Source of the DNA: Tissierella creatinini
Lineage (GTDB): Bacteria; Bacillota; Clostridia; Tissierellales; Tissierellaceae
NCBI GenBank assembly: GCA_005046945.1
Contig: SUSS01000019.1
Location: 1 to 49,612, forward strand
Length of the DNA stretch: 49,612 nucleotides
Direction: 5' to 3'
Shown here: positions 1 to 7,340 of the stretch, piece by piece
Position numbering within the stretch: the stretch's first letter is position 1
Layout: each line of letters starts with the position of its first letter
The notes under the pieces: generated by a model
What the model saw: the letters and a program-made list of their open reading frames with translations, nothing else
What the model was told of the DNA's origin: nothing
Database searches by the model: none
Made by a program: the position numbers and the translations under genes

Positions 1-32
1 TCAGTGCCTTTAGGAAACTATTGGATATCATG
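1..32 (+). other. Possible 3' end of a group I intron interrupting a tmRNA
   Basis: These bases sit immediately upstream of a tmRNA-like 3' end, where the 5' half of the T-arm should be. A sequence able to pair with CCCAC is absent, so something interrupts the T-arm. The segment ends in G (position 32), as group I introns do. Only its last 32 bases are in the window, so no intron core can be checked. I recall reports of group I introns in the T-loop of tmRNA genes, but that memory is not verified here. It could instead be unrelated sequence beside a chance CCA end. Confidence 0.3.
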
Positions 33-49
33 TCCCACCGCCTCCACCA
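33..49 (+). ncRNA. ssrA: 3' terminal exon of tmRNA (partial)
   Basis: Positions 33-49 read TCCCACCGCCTCCACCA. This can be parsed as the end of a T-loop, a T-stem 3' strand (CCCAC, 34-38), an acceptor 3' strand (CGCCTCC, 39-45), discriminator A46 and encoded CCA (47-49). The acceptor strand would pair with the GGGGGCG 5' start common in clostridial tmRNA. A strong terminator follows 15 bases later, as expected for the end of an RNA gene. A serine tRNA end is the main alternative. In either case the T-arm is interrupted. Confidence 0.45.
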
Positions 50-63
50 TACATAAGTAAAGT

Positions 64-98
64 AACCCTTGGTTCTAAGATAAGCCAAGGGTTTTATA
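64..98 (+). terminator. Rho-independent terminator of the leftmost RNA gene
   Basis: AACCCTTGG (64-72) pairs with CCAAGGGTT (85-93) around a 12-base loop and is followed by TTTTAT on the plus strand. It supports a plus-strand transcript ending just after the CCA at 47-49. The stop codon of the opposing endonuclease gene lies in its 3' edge. Confidence 0.75.
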
Positions 99-501
99 AT
101 GCCATAAAATCACTGTAAAATTGTTCTTTTAATTTCAATTTTTCTTCAGAGTATCTTCCATTTCGTGATGTTACATTTTTATAATTATCGATTATAAATC
201 TAGCTCTTAATTTCTTTTTAGTAATTACAAGATAAGGCTCAACTGAGCTCATTATTTCAATCGCAGCATCATAATTAAGAGTATAGGTAAAAGATGTCTT
301 ATGCTTTTCAATATTGTAATTTTTCTTTCTAGTAATTCTACCACTACCTACCTTCTCTTTAATCCACTCTAATAATTCCAAATCTGTTGAAGAAATTGAT
401 ATACATGGAGATGGATACTCAGACTTATGATATTTTGTAAGCATTATACTGCCTTCTCCATCAATTATACCAGCTAAATATGAAATTTCAGTATTAGTCA
501 T
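94..501 (-). CDS. LAGLIDADG-type homing endonuclease
   Basis: A 135-residue single-motif LAGLIDADG protein. The motif LAGIIDGEGS lies near the N-terminus and its acidic residues would form the metal site. Single-motif members normally act as homodimers that cut long, nearly palindromic sites. I chose the ATG at 501 because an AAGGGTGAG ribosome site precedes it; a GTG at 510 would add three residues. The gene is free-standing and runs convergently into the presumed tmRNA, with a strong promoter at 536-564. Its placement suggests it mobilises an element in the neighbouring RNA gene, which is inference. The family call is firm. Confidence 0.85.
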   Translation of the reverse strand: MTNTEISYLAGIIDGEGSIMLTKYHKSEYPSPCISISSTDLELLEWIKEKVGSGRITRKKNYNIEKHKTSFTYTLNYDAAIEIMSSVEPYLVITKKKLRARFIIDNYKNVTSRNGRYSEEKLKLKEQFYSDFMAL

Positions 502-535
502 TAGGCTCACCCTTTTGAACTATTGTTCTATATAT

Positions 536-564
536 ATGATAGACATTTTTCATGCAATTGTCAA
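536..564 (-). promoter_or_regulatory. Sigma-A-type promoter for the homing endonuclease
   Basis: On the minus strand TTGACA (564-559), a 17-base spacer and TATCAT (541-536) form a near-consensus vegetative promoter about 35 bases upstream of the endonuclease start. Confidence 0.65.
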
Positions 565-697
565 TTGTTATAAAGAAAAGAATAATTGGGTATAAGTGTT
601 ATTATAAATATATATTTACATGGCTTAAATCCTATCCTATCTTTACTAGCTAAAAATAATGTAATAATGATAGCTATAAATTACTTTAAGTTGGCTA

Positions 698-726
698 TTG
701 GAATTTATTTGATTATATGCTAAAAT
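698..726 (+). promoter_or_regulatory. Sigma-A-type promoter for the DUF1275 gene
   Basis: TTGGAA (698-703), a 17-base spacer and TAAAAT (721-726) lie about 45 bases upstream of the ATG at 772. The rest of 565-697 is AT-rich and I see nothing else in it. Confidence 0.45.
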
Positions 727-771
727 TTAAAATGTAATTTAAATTTTGATAAGATAGGTTGGGATGAGTCT

Positions 772-1464
772 ATGGAATCAATAAATCATAAGGTGTTTTT
801 TTTTAGCTGGGTTGGGAGTCTTACTTTCTTAGCAGGAGCTATTAATATATGTGCCATAGTATTATTAAATTTGACTGTAACACATTTTACTGGGAATATA
901 AGTCAAGCTGCTATCCTACTTGCTAGTGGAGATATAAATACATTTGCTGAAATATTTTATTTCATAATTCTTTTTTTTGTAGGCTCGACAGTATCAGGTT
1001 TTATTTATCATGAGAAAGAGTTAGATATAAATGGTTATGATGCGATATTACCAATTCTATTCGGTATAATAATATATGTTTCGATGAGAATAACTACTAA
1101 TTCTGCTACAATGCTCAAGATTATTTCCCTTGTAATGGGTATCCAAAATGGTATGTATGTCAAGATAAAGGGTGTCCTAGTAAGAACAACACATATGACT
1201 GGATATCTGACTGATGCAGGGTTTTGCCTTGGGTCATTACTCCAAGGTAAATTAGAGCTTAGACTAAGATTTTTGTTCTATATACTATCAATCTTAACTT
1301 TTTTCTCTGGTGGTTTTATATCATATCTTCTCATAAAAAGGATAGGCCTTAAAACCTTAGGCCTAATGGCAATTATATACTGTATAATAGGATTATTAGT
1401 TGGATTAGGTATTTTAAAAGAAAAGAAGAAAACTCAATTGACAATAGCAGGCTCTAATGATTGA
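772..1464 (+). CDS. DUF1275 (YoaK-like) integral membrane protein
   Basis: A 230-residue protein with about six hydrophobic segments. It shows the family marks: an HFTGN motif after the first helix, a GIQNGMYV stretch mid-protein and RTTHMTGYLTD around residues 137-147. DUF1275 proteins are common bacterial membrane proteins of unknown substrate, and length and motif order match. It is monocistronic, ATG-initiated with GGGATGAG upstream, and ends toward a bidirectional terminator shared with the next gene. No function beyond probable transport or membrane role can be read. Confidence 0.8.
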   Translation: MESINHKVFFFSWVGSLTFLAGAINICAIVLLNLTVTHFTGNISQAAILLASGDINTFAEIFYFIILFFVGSTVSGFIYHEKELDINGYDAILPILFGIIIYVSMRITTNSATMLKIISLVMGIQNGMYVKIKGVLVRTTHMTGYLTDAGFCLGSLLQGKLELRLRFLFYILSILTFFSGGFISYLLIKRIGLKTLGLMAIIYCIIGLLVGLGILKEKKKTQLTIAGSND

Positions 1465-1620
1465 TTTTAGGTCTTAATTCCTAAACCATTGACTTTGGTA
1501 GACCTTTAGAATATCATTTACATGGTGTTAATCGATCCGGGTATTGAGACTCATATTGTAGGTCTATTAATTCAAAAGAACAAGTTAAGGATTTCCGCAA
1601 TAACAAAATAAATAACATAA

Positions 1621-1653
1621 AAAATCACCGGAGAATAACTCCGGTGATTTTTT
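1621..1653. terminator. Bidirectional terminator
   Basis: AAAATCACCGGAG (1621-1633) pairs with CTCCGGTGATTTT (1639-1651) around a 5-base loop. T-runs flank it on both strands. It ends the convergent DUF1275 and lipoprotein genes. The remaining 1465-1620 has no recognisable gene. Confidence 0.85.
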
Positions 1654-2367
1654 CTAGCTACCTAAATTAATTTCTTGATAACCAAGAGGAAGTTCGAATA
1701 AGGTCTTATCAACAGTGTCTGACATTTCCTCTATCTCCATAAGAGTGGTGTGTTCGCCTATTGTAGTTGAAATGCCCTCTAAATCGTCACCATCAAAGTA
1801 ATATTTTACCTTACCTTCTTCCATTGCATATTCTTCATATTTTCTCTCTTTACCCATAAAGTCTTCTGATCCGCTTCCAACATACTCCATATTATATTTG
1901 CCAAGCTCAACTGGATTTGTGGATTCTTCTTCAGTTTCCATTTGAGTACCTTCAGGTATGACCATCATCGTTTTGTTTTCATGGCTTATGATATAAATAT
2001 TACCATCTCTGTTAATGGTAATGGATTCTAACATATCAGAATCCATTACCATAGCGCTCATATCATCCATAACTGCCATTGTTATTTCCATTTCAACTTC
2101 ATTTTCATCTATATCCATTATAGTCTTGTACTTCATGGTATATCTTCCGCTCTTCATCATCTTTTGATAGACTTCAGATAGTTTTCCTTCTCCGCTTTTT
2201 TCAACCGGATTTTCAGGTGTTGGAGATTCTGATTCCTTAACAGGCTCTTGGCTTACAACAGGAGGCTCAGATGTAGGTTGTTCAGGTTGAGTAGAAGTAC
2301 TCGAACTACAAGATGTTAAAAATAGTGCAACAAGGAGAAGTATAATAATACCTATATACCTTCTCAT
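1654..2367 (-). CDS. Secreted lipoprotein of unknown function
   Basis: 237 residues with a lipoprotein signal peptide: MRR, a hydrophobic stretch, and lipobox LTSC with the modified Cys at residue 20. A Ser/Pro/Glu-rich linker follows to about residue 60, then a beta-rich domain with runs of Met and acidic residues and alternating strands. The fold looks like the LolA/lipoprotein-carrier or DUF4412-type proteins found in Firmicutes lipoproteins, but that is a weak impression. A strong AAGGGAGG ribosome site lies upstream. It is probably anchored on the outer face of the cell membrane. There is no operon partner. Confidence 0.7.
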   Translation of the reverse strand: MRRYIGIIILLLVALFLTSCSSSTSTQPEQPTSEPPVVSQEPVKESESPTPENPVEKSGEGKLSEVYQKMMKSGRYTMKYKTIMDIDENEVEMEITMAVMDDMSAMVMDSDMLESITINRDGNIYIISHENKTMMVIPEGTQMETEEESTNPVELGKYNMEYVGSGSEDFMGKERKYEEYAMEEGKVKYYFDGDDLEGISTTIGEHTTLMEIEEMSDTVDKTLFELPLGYQEINLGS

Positions 2368-2569
2368 TTTATTCCCTCCCTTCTTGGTTATTAGCAGTAG
2401 GATTAAGATATATATACCCAGTTTTTATCATCCATTATCTATGGTTATTAATTCGTTTAGGATGTAAAAAAAGATTGGAAATTGTCGGAAATTCCTTTGT
2501 ATAAAAAGAAGGAATATTAGATTAGGTGTCGAATAATTGAATAAGAAAAAGAAATGGAGGTGAATAAGG

Positions 2570-3226
2570 ATGAAATATATAATAGATGCTTTAGGTGGAA
2601 AATATCCTGAAAGGGTTTTTATTATAAGAGACTTACTAAATCAACTTCTTGATCAAGTTGAATTTGGAATGAAAAATTTTAAGGAGGATGGGTTTTTATT
2701 GGATGAGCTTGACAGTATTCATGAAGAGTTGAACCTATTAATTGACAAGATAGATTTAGGGTTCGGTCAGTTAAACTTTCTAGATGGTCATATAAAATTC
2801 CCTAAGAATACTAGACCCAAGCATGATGACCTAATAGTGGATAATACAATAGCTCATTCCTTATTAGAGAATTTTACTCATATTAGACCTTATGGCTATA
2901 GCTTCCTTGATGATGAAATTATAGAAATAAAAACATGGAAGGACATGTACATCTCTGCATGCAAAACTTTTCTAAAACTAAATGAGGATAAATTCCTTAC
3001 TTTCCAAAAAAAGACCATAATGAATGGTGAGTCAAGAGACTATTTCTCAGACCATGAGGAAGGTTTGGACCTTCCATATAAATTAAAGGAAAAAGTCTAC
3101 ATATGCACCAGGTTCGATGCAAATGGATTTAGGGACATGCTTGTAAAGATTATAAAGGAATATAACTTTAATGTAAAAGATTTTAAGGTCTACTTTAAAG
3201 CAGATTACAAGCTACTTCATCAATAA
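2570..3226 (+). CDS. Conserved-looking hypothetical protein
   Basis: 218 residues, soluble and acidic, with no signal peptide or membrane segment. The N-terminal 60 residues look helical (QLLDQVEFGMKNFKEDG). Residues about 115-140 contain IEIKTWKDMYISACKTFLKL. The C-terminus ends with an alternating pattern suggestive of a small alpha/beta domain. I do not recognise the family. A good ribosome site (GGAGGTG) and a clean terminator afterwards suggest a real single-gene unit. Confidence 0.65.
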   Translation: MKYIIDALGGKYPERVFIIRDLLNQLLDQVEFGMKNFKEDGFLLDELDSIHEELNLLIDKIDLGFGQLNFLDGHIKFPKNTRPKHDDLIVDNTIAHSLLENFTHIRPYGYSFLDDEIIEIKTWKDMYISACKTFLKLNEDKFLTFQKKTIMNGESRDYFSDHEEGLDLPYKLKEKVYICTRFDANGFRDMLVKIIKEYNFNVKDFKVYFKADYKLLHQ

Positions 3227-3249
3227 ATAAATAGAAATTACCTATTTGT

Positions 3250-3277
3250 AAAAAACGGGCTTTTGGGCTCGTTTTTA
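3250..3277 (+). terminator. Rho-independent terminator
   Basis: AAAACGGGC (3252-3260) pairs with GGCTCGTTTT across a short T-rich loop and runs into a T-tract, 25 bases after the preceding stop codon. Confidence 0.75.
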
Positions 3278-3371
3278 ATTAATTTGATATATAGGTTGTT
3301 TTCAATTATACTTGAATTAAAGCATGTATTTTAAGGAGAAAGACTTCATATTAAATGAGAGGATGGTAGGG

Positions 3372-4526
3372 ATGAGGTACAATTTCGATGAAATAGTGGA
3401 TAGGAGAAATACCAACTGCATTAAGTGGGATACACAAAAAGATGATATTTTACCTATGTGGATTGCTGATATGGATTTTAAATCTCCGGATGAAGTAGTA
3501 GATGCTCTTGTAGAAAGGGCTAGAAAAGGGGTTTTTGGATATAATTTTAGACAGGATGGTTTTTATGATTCCATAATAAATTGGGTTAAGAAAAAATTCC
3601 ATTGGGAGATTAAAAAGGAATGGATAGTATTCACACCTGGAGTAGTTACAGGCTTTAACATTGGAATTAGGGCCTTATCTAGTGAGAATGATGGTGTAGT
3701 TATACAACCCCCAGTTTATCCTCCTTTTAAAGGAACTATTGATACAATCAAAAGAACTCTTAGGAAAAATCCATTGATAATTAAGGACGGAAGATATGTG
3801 ATGGATTATGAGGGTTTAGCTGAAAAACTTAAAGAATCAAAGGTTTTCTTGTTCTGCAGTCCTCATAATCCTGTTGGAAGAGTATGGTCGAGGGACGAGC
3901 TTGAAAAGGTAACTAACCTATGTGTTGAAAATGATGTTTATATTATCTCAGATGAAATCCATTGTGATTTAGCATATAAGGGAAATAGACACACTATGAT
4001 AGCTTCCCTTTCAAAAGAGGTGGCAAATAGAACAATTACCCTTATAGCTCCAAGTAAAACTTTTAACATAGCGGGTTTATTTACATCTATAGCTATAATT
4101 CCAAATGAAGATATTAGGAATAAGGTAAATGCTCAGATAGCTTCCTTTGGAATTGATCATACTTCTATTTTTGGGGCAGTTGGACTTGAAGCTGCATACA
4201 CATATGGAGAGACTTGGTTGGATGAGTTGTTGGAATATATAGAGGAGAACGCTGATTATGTAGTAGAATATATAAAGGAAAATATTCCTGAAGTTAAGAT
4301 TATAAAGCCTGAAGGAACTTTCCTTTTATGGCTGGACTTTAGAAACCTTGGACTAAGCCAAATCGAATTGAATGAATATATGAAAGAAAAAGGTAAAGTC
4401 TTTATGAATGATGGTGCAACCTTTGGAGAAGAAGGTCTAGGTTTCCTTAGAATGAATATAGGAACTTCTAGAGCTAATGTAAAAGAAGCCATGAAGAGGA
4501 TTGAGAGGGTAGTAAAAGCCATATAA
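3372..4526 (+). CDS. PatB/MalY-type PLP-dependent C-S lyase / aminotransferase
   Basis: A fold-type I PLP enzyme of about 384 residues, close to MalY and PatB, which cleave cystathionine or cysteine conjugates to a thiol, pyruvate and ammonia. The N-terminus MRYNFDEIVDRRNTNCIKWD is the family signature. Later marks are the CSPHNPVGRVW segment, SDEIHCDL (PLP-ring Asp) and APSKTFNIAGL, whose Lys at about residue 229 forms the Schiff base. I start at 3372 because homologues begin there and GAGAGG lies 9 bases upstream. An ATG at 3324 lacks a ribosome site. The physiological substrate is unknown and no partner gene is adjacent. Confidence 0.85.
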   Translation: MRYNFDEIVDRRNTNCIKWDTQKDDILPMWIADMDFKSPDEVVDALVERARKGVFGYNFRQDGFYDSIINWVKKKFHWEIKKEWIVFTPGVVTGFNIGIRALSSENDGVVIQPPVYPPFKGTIDTIKRTLRKNPLIIKDGRYVMDYEGLAEKLKESKVFLFCSPHNPVGRVWSRDELEKVTNLCVENDVYIISDEIHCDLAYKGNRHTMIASLSKEVANRTITLIAPSKTFNIAGLFTSIAIIPNEDIRNKVNAQIASFGIDHTSIFGAVGLEAAYTYGETWLDELLEYIEENADYVVEYIKENIPEVKIIKPEGTFLLWLDFRNLGLSQIELNEYMKEKGKVFMNDGATFGEEGLGFLRMNIGTSRANVKEAMKRIERVVKAI

Positions 4527-4602
4527 AAAGTTACTATCACTTGTTTTACACAATCATTGTTTAGGACATTATATAGTTAGAATAAAAAGTTGAGGTGAAA
4601 CT

Positions 4603-5277
4603 ATGGATAGGATACTTATAGTGGATGATGAGGAGAAAATAAGAGAAGTCTTAAGGGAATACGGTGAGTTTGAAGGATATCAAATAAGTGAAGCCACAGA
4701 TGGTATGGAGGCAGTTAATCTTTGCAAGAATAATGATTTCGATTTGATAGTTATGGATATAATGATGCCAAAACTTGATGGATATTCAGCAGTAAAGGAG
4801 ATAAGAAAATATAAGGATATTCCGGTTCTTATGCTTTCTGCAAGAGGAGAGGAATATGATAAGCTTTTTGGTTTTGAAATTGGGATTGACGACTATGTAA
4901 CTAAGCCATTTTCACCTAAGGAAGTAATGGCTAGAATTAAGGTGATAATAAGTCGAAATCAAAACTTAGAAACAAAAAATAAGAAATTTGTGTTTAAGGG
5001 TCTAGAAATAGACTTTGATGGAAGAAATGTATATGTGGATGGAAAAAAAGCTGAAATGACACCAAAAGAATATGAACTTCTATTCTTCATGGTTAAAAAT
5101 AAAAATATAGCCCTTTCAAGAGAGAAGTTGTTAAATGAAATATGGGGATATGATTTCTTTGGAGATGATAGAACCGTAGATACTCATATAAAAATGCTCA
5201 GAAGCAGTCTTGGGCAATATCGAGACTTAATAGTTACCTTAAGGGGTTTAGGCTATAAATTTGAAGATAATGAATAG
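4603..5277 (+). CDS. OmpR/PhoB-family response regulator
   Basis: 224 residues. The receiver domain (1-115) has the acidic pair D8/D9, phosphoacceptor D52 in the VMDIMMP loop, S79 and K101 in TKPF. A winged-helix DNA-binding domain (about 128-222) ends in the family signature DDRTVDTHIKMLRSSLG. It is followed after 8 bases by its histidine kinase, so the two are co-transcribed. The signal and target genes are not evident from the neighbours. Confidence 0.93.
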   Translation: MDRILIVDDEEKIREVLREYGEFEGYQISEATDGMEAVNLCKNNDFDLIVMDIMMPKLDGYSAVKEIRKYKDIPVLMLSARGEEYDKLFGFEIGIDDYVTKPFSPKEVMARIKVIISRNQNLETKNKKFVFKGLEIDFDGRNVYVDGKKAEMTPKEYELLFFMVKNKNIALSREKLLNEIWGYDFFGDDRTVDTHIKMLRSSLGQYRDLIVTLRGLGYKFEDNE

Positions 5278-5285
5278 GTGTTAAT

Positions 5286-6698
5286 ATGAAGTTTTTTGAT
5301 AAAGAAAGTATAAAGTTTAAATTGTGGACTTATTTTATAGCCCTTTCAGCAGTTATTATGGTACTGCTATGGTTATTGCAAACAGTATTTTTAAATCAGT
5401 TCTATGAATCCATGAAGACTAACGAAATTAAGAAAATTGGAAATTCACTCGTTCAACAATATGGGAAGGAGGGCTTTGAAGATCTTCTCTATACAACTTC
5501 CTTAAGTGAAGGAATAGTCATACAAATTCTAGATGGGGATGGGAATTTAGTTTATCCCTTGAACTTAATAGATATACTCAGACAACCTAGGCTTGACTAC
5601 AAGTTATTCTCAGAGTTTCTTATAAACCTTCTGAATTCGGAGAATAATCATGTAATTTACTACCGTGAGGATATTAGGTTTAGTGGTCCAACCCTGGTTT
5701 ATGGAGCTATACTAAAAAATGAAGGAAGCTCAAACTATTTTTTATATATTAACTCCATCCTTCAGCCTGTGGATTCAACAGTAAATGTTTTACAAAAACA
5801 GCTTATTATTGTTACAATTATATCTTTAGGAATGGGACTCATTCTTTCATATGCTATAGCAACTAAACTTACAAAACCAATCGAAGAAATAACTGAATCT
5901 GCCAAGTCATTAGCTCAAGGGGACTATAATATAGTTTTTAACAAGGGAGACTATACTGAAATAAACAATTTGGCTGATACACTAAACTATGCTACAAAAG
6001 AACTTTCAAAGACGGAAGAACTAAGACGAGACTTAATAGCCAACGTCTCTCATGACTTGAGGACACCTCTAACCCTTATTAAATCCTATGGTGAAATGAT
6101 TAGGGATATATCCGGTAACAATGAAATCAAGCGTAACTCCCATATCAAAACCATTATAGATGAAGCGGATAGACTAACTATTTTAGTAAACGATATGATG
6201 GACCTATCTAAGGCTCAATCGGGACTTGAAAATCTTGGTATGGTAAGCTTTGATATCAAAAAAACTACTGAGGATATATTGACAAGATTTAAGTATTTTG
6301 AGGATAAATATGGCTATAGCTTTATATTAAATTCAAAGGGAGAGGCTAAAGTTCTAGGCGATGAGAGTAAAATTCAACAGGTAATATATAATTTATTAAG
6401 CAATGCAGTAAACTATTCTACTGATATGAAAGAAATAACAATTAATATAGAGGATGAAGGAAGTAATGTATTATTCCAGGTAAGGGATAGGGGTGTGGGA
6501 ATACCAGAAGACCAGCTAGCAAACATCTGGGATCGCTATTACAAGGTTGGAAAATCACATAAGAGGTCTATATCAGGCTCAGGAATAGGATTATCCATAG
6601 TAAAGTCCATACTAATGGCTCATAAATCAGAATATGGCGTAGAAAGTAAGTTAGATGAGGGTAGTACATTCTTTTTTAAATTAAAGAAAAGCCTTTAG
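5286..6698 (+). CDS. Membrane sensor histidine kinase
   Basis: 470 residues. Two membrane helices (about 13-35 and 171-193) flank an extracytoplasmic sensor region of about 135 residues. A HAMP linker follows, then an HisKA domain with phosphoacceptor H256 in NVSHDLRTPL. The C-terminal HATPase_c domain has the N box (YNLLSNAVNYS), G1 (DRGVGI), F box and G2 (GSGIGLSI). It pairs with the upstream OmpR-type regulator, and the unit ends at a strong terminator. The sensed ligand cannot be inferred. Confidence 0.93.
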   Translation: MKFFDKESIKFKLWTYFIALSAVIMVLLWLLQTVFLNQFYESMKTNEIKKIGNSLVQQYGKEGFEDLLYTTSLSEGIVIQILDGDGNLVYPLNLIDILRQPRLDYKLFSEFLINLLNSENNHVIYYREDIRFSGPTLVYGAILKNEGSSNYFLYINSILQPVDSTVNVLQKQLIIVTIISLGMGLILSYAIATKLTKPIEEITESAKSLAQGDYNIVFNKGDYTEINNLADTLNYATKELSKTEELRRDLIANVSHDLRTPLTLIKSYGEMIRDISGNNEIKRNSHIKTIIDEADRLTILVNDMMDLSKAQSGLENLGMVSFDIKKTTEDILTRFKYFEDKYGYSFILNSKGEAKVLGDESKIQQVIYNLLSNAVNYSTDMKEITINIEDEGSNVLFQVRDRGVGIPEDQLANIWDRYYKVGKSHKRSISGSGIGLSIVKSILMAHKSEYGVESKLDEGSTFFFKLKKSL

Positions 6699-6726
6699 AA
6701 AAACCAGGAATAATTCCTGGTTTTTT
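6699..6726. terminator. Bidirectional terminator
   Basis: AAAAACCAGGAA and TTCCTGGTTTTTT form a tight hairpin between the kinase gene and the convergent small gene. The T-run on the plus strand is six long, and the stem's own A-run gives a T-tract on the minus strand. Confidence 0.85.
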
Positions 6727-7019
6727 CATTTTAATAGGTCTTTATTAGAGTTATTATCCTCTATTCTATTTTTCTCCTCAACCCTTTGAGGATCGTTTAG
6801 CATTGATGGTCTATAGCCGGAATCAAACATTTGCTTCTGCCAATTGGGGTTATTTGTATTGTTCCAATAATTCCCCATAGTCTTATTGCCAATTAAGTAA
6901 TTTTTGTAGCTAATGTTGCTACTTTTTGTGTTCCATAGGTCCTCATTCTTAAGTTCCTTTTTTTCGTGTTCCTTTTGATTTAGCCAGCCTTCATATCGGC
7001 TTCTTTTTTTATCGCTCAT
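6726..7019 (-). CDS. Small Asn/Lys-rich hypothetical protein
   Basis: 97 residues, highly hydrophilic and rich in Asn, Lys and Glu. It contains a WLNQKEHEKKELK helix and an aromatic stretch MGNYWNNTNNPNWQKQMF. There is no signal peptide or membrane segment. A strong GGGAGG ribosome site at good spacing argues that it is translated. The composition resembles small spore-associated or cytosolic accessory proteins, but I do not recognise a family. Confidence 0.55.
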   Translation of the reverse strand: MSDKKRSRYEGWLNQKEHEKKELKNEDLWNTKSSNISYKNYLIGNKTMGNYWNNTNNPNWQKQMFDSGYRPSMLNDPQRVEEKNRIEDNNSNKDLLK

Positions 7020-7340
7020 ATATTTTCCTCCCTAACCTTAATATTGACAAGTAGAAATTAAATATTCATTTATCCAAATGATAATGTTTATCAAAATGTA
7101 TGGGAGCATGTATGCTATTTAAGATATCAAAATAAAATAGCAGATAAAAAGTCCAATAACATATATAGAACTATGTTATAGGACTTTTTATCGTTTTTTA
7201 AAGAAAAACATAAGTTTCTATTAAATTTTGTAGAAATATTGTATAATAATACTTTCAAAGAGAAATATATTTGTTGGTTCTACATGATTAATAAAATATC
7301 TCTGTAGTATAAACTCAAATCTTAAGGAGGGATATTATTT
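7020..7340. other. Gene-free region with structured inverted repeats
   Basis: 320 bases between the small minus-strand gene and the purine permease. It holds the ribosome site of the former, two successive inverted repeats on the plus strand (7110-7142 and 7143-7192, the second followed by a T-run), and TATAAT at 7242-7247 as the likely -10 of the permease operon with a poor -35. I looked for the conserved core of the purine riboswitch and did not find it. Confidence 0.5.
7143..7199 (+). terminator. Long hairpin followed by T-run, possible leader terminator
   Basis: GATAAAAAGTCC (7143-7154) pairs with GGACTTTTTATC (7181-7192). The inner part (ATAACATA/TATGTTAT) extends the stem to about 20 pairs, and CGTTTTTT follows. 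No coding gene precedes it on this strand, so it would terminate an untranslated transcript upstream of the permease. Confidence 0.5.

Noticed and set aside
33-49. End of an ordinary serine tRNA
   Set aside because: The acceptor strand would fit, but the upstream bases cannot form a T-arm with the usual TTC loop, so an intact tRNA is excluded.
7020-7340. Purine riboswitch before the xanthine permease
   Set aside because: The conserved junction bases and paired loops of the purine aptamer are not found on the plus strand.
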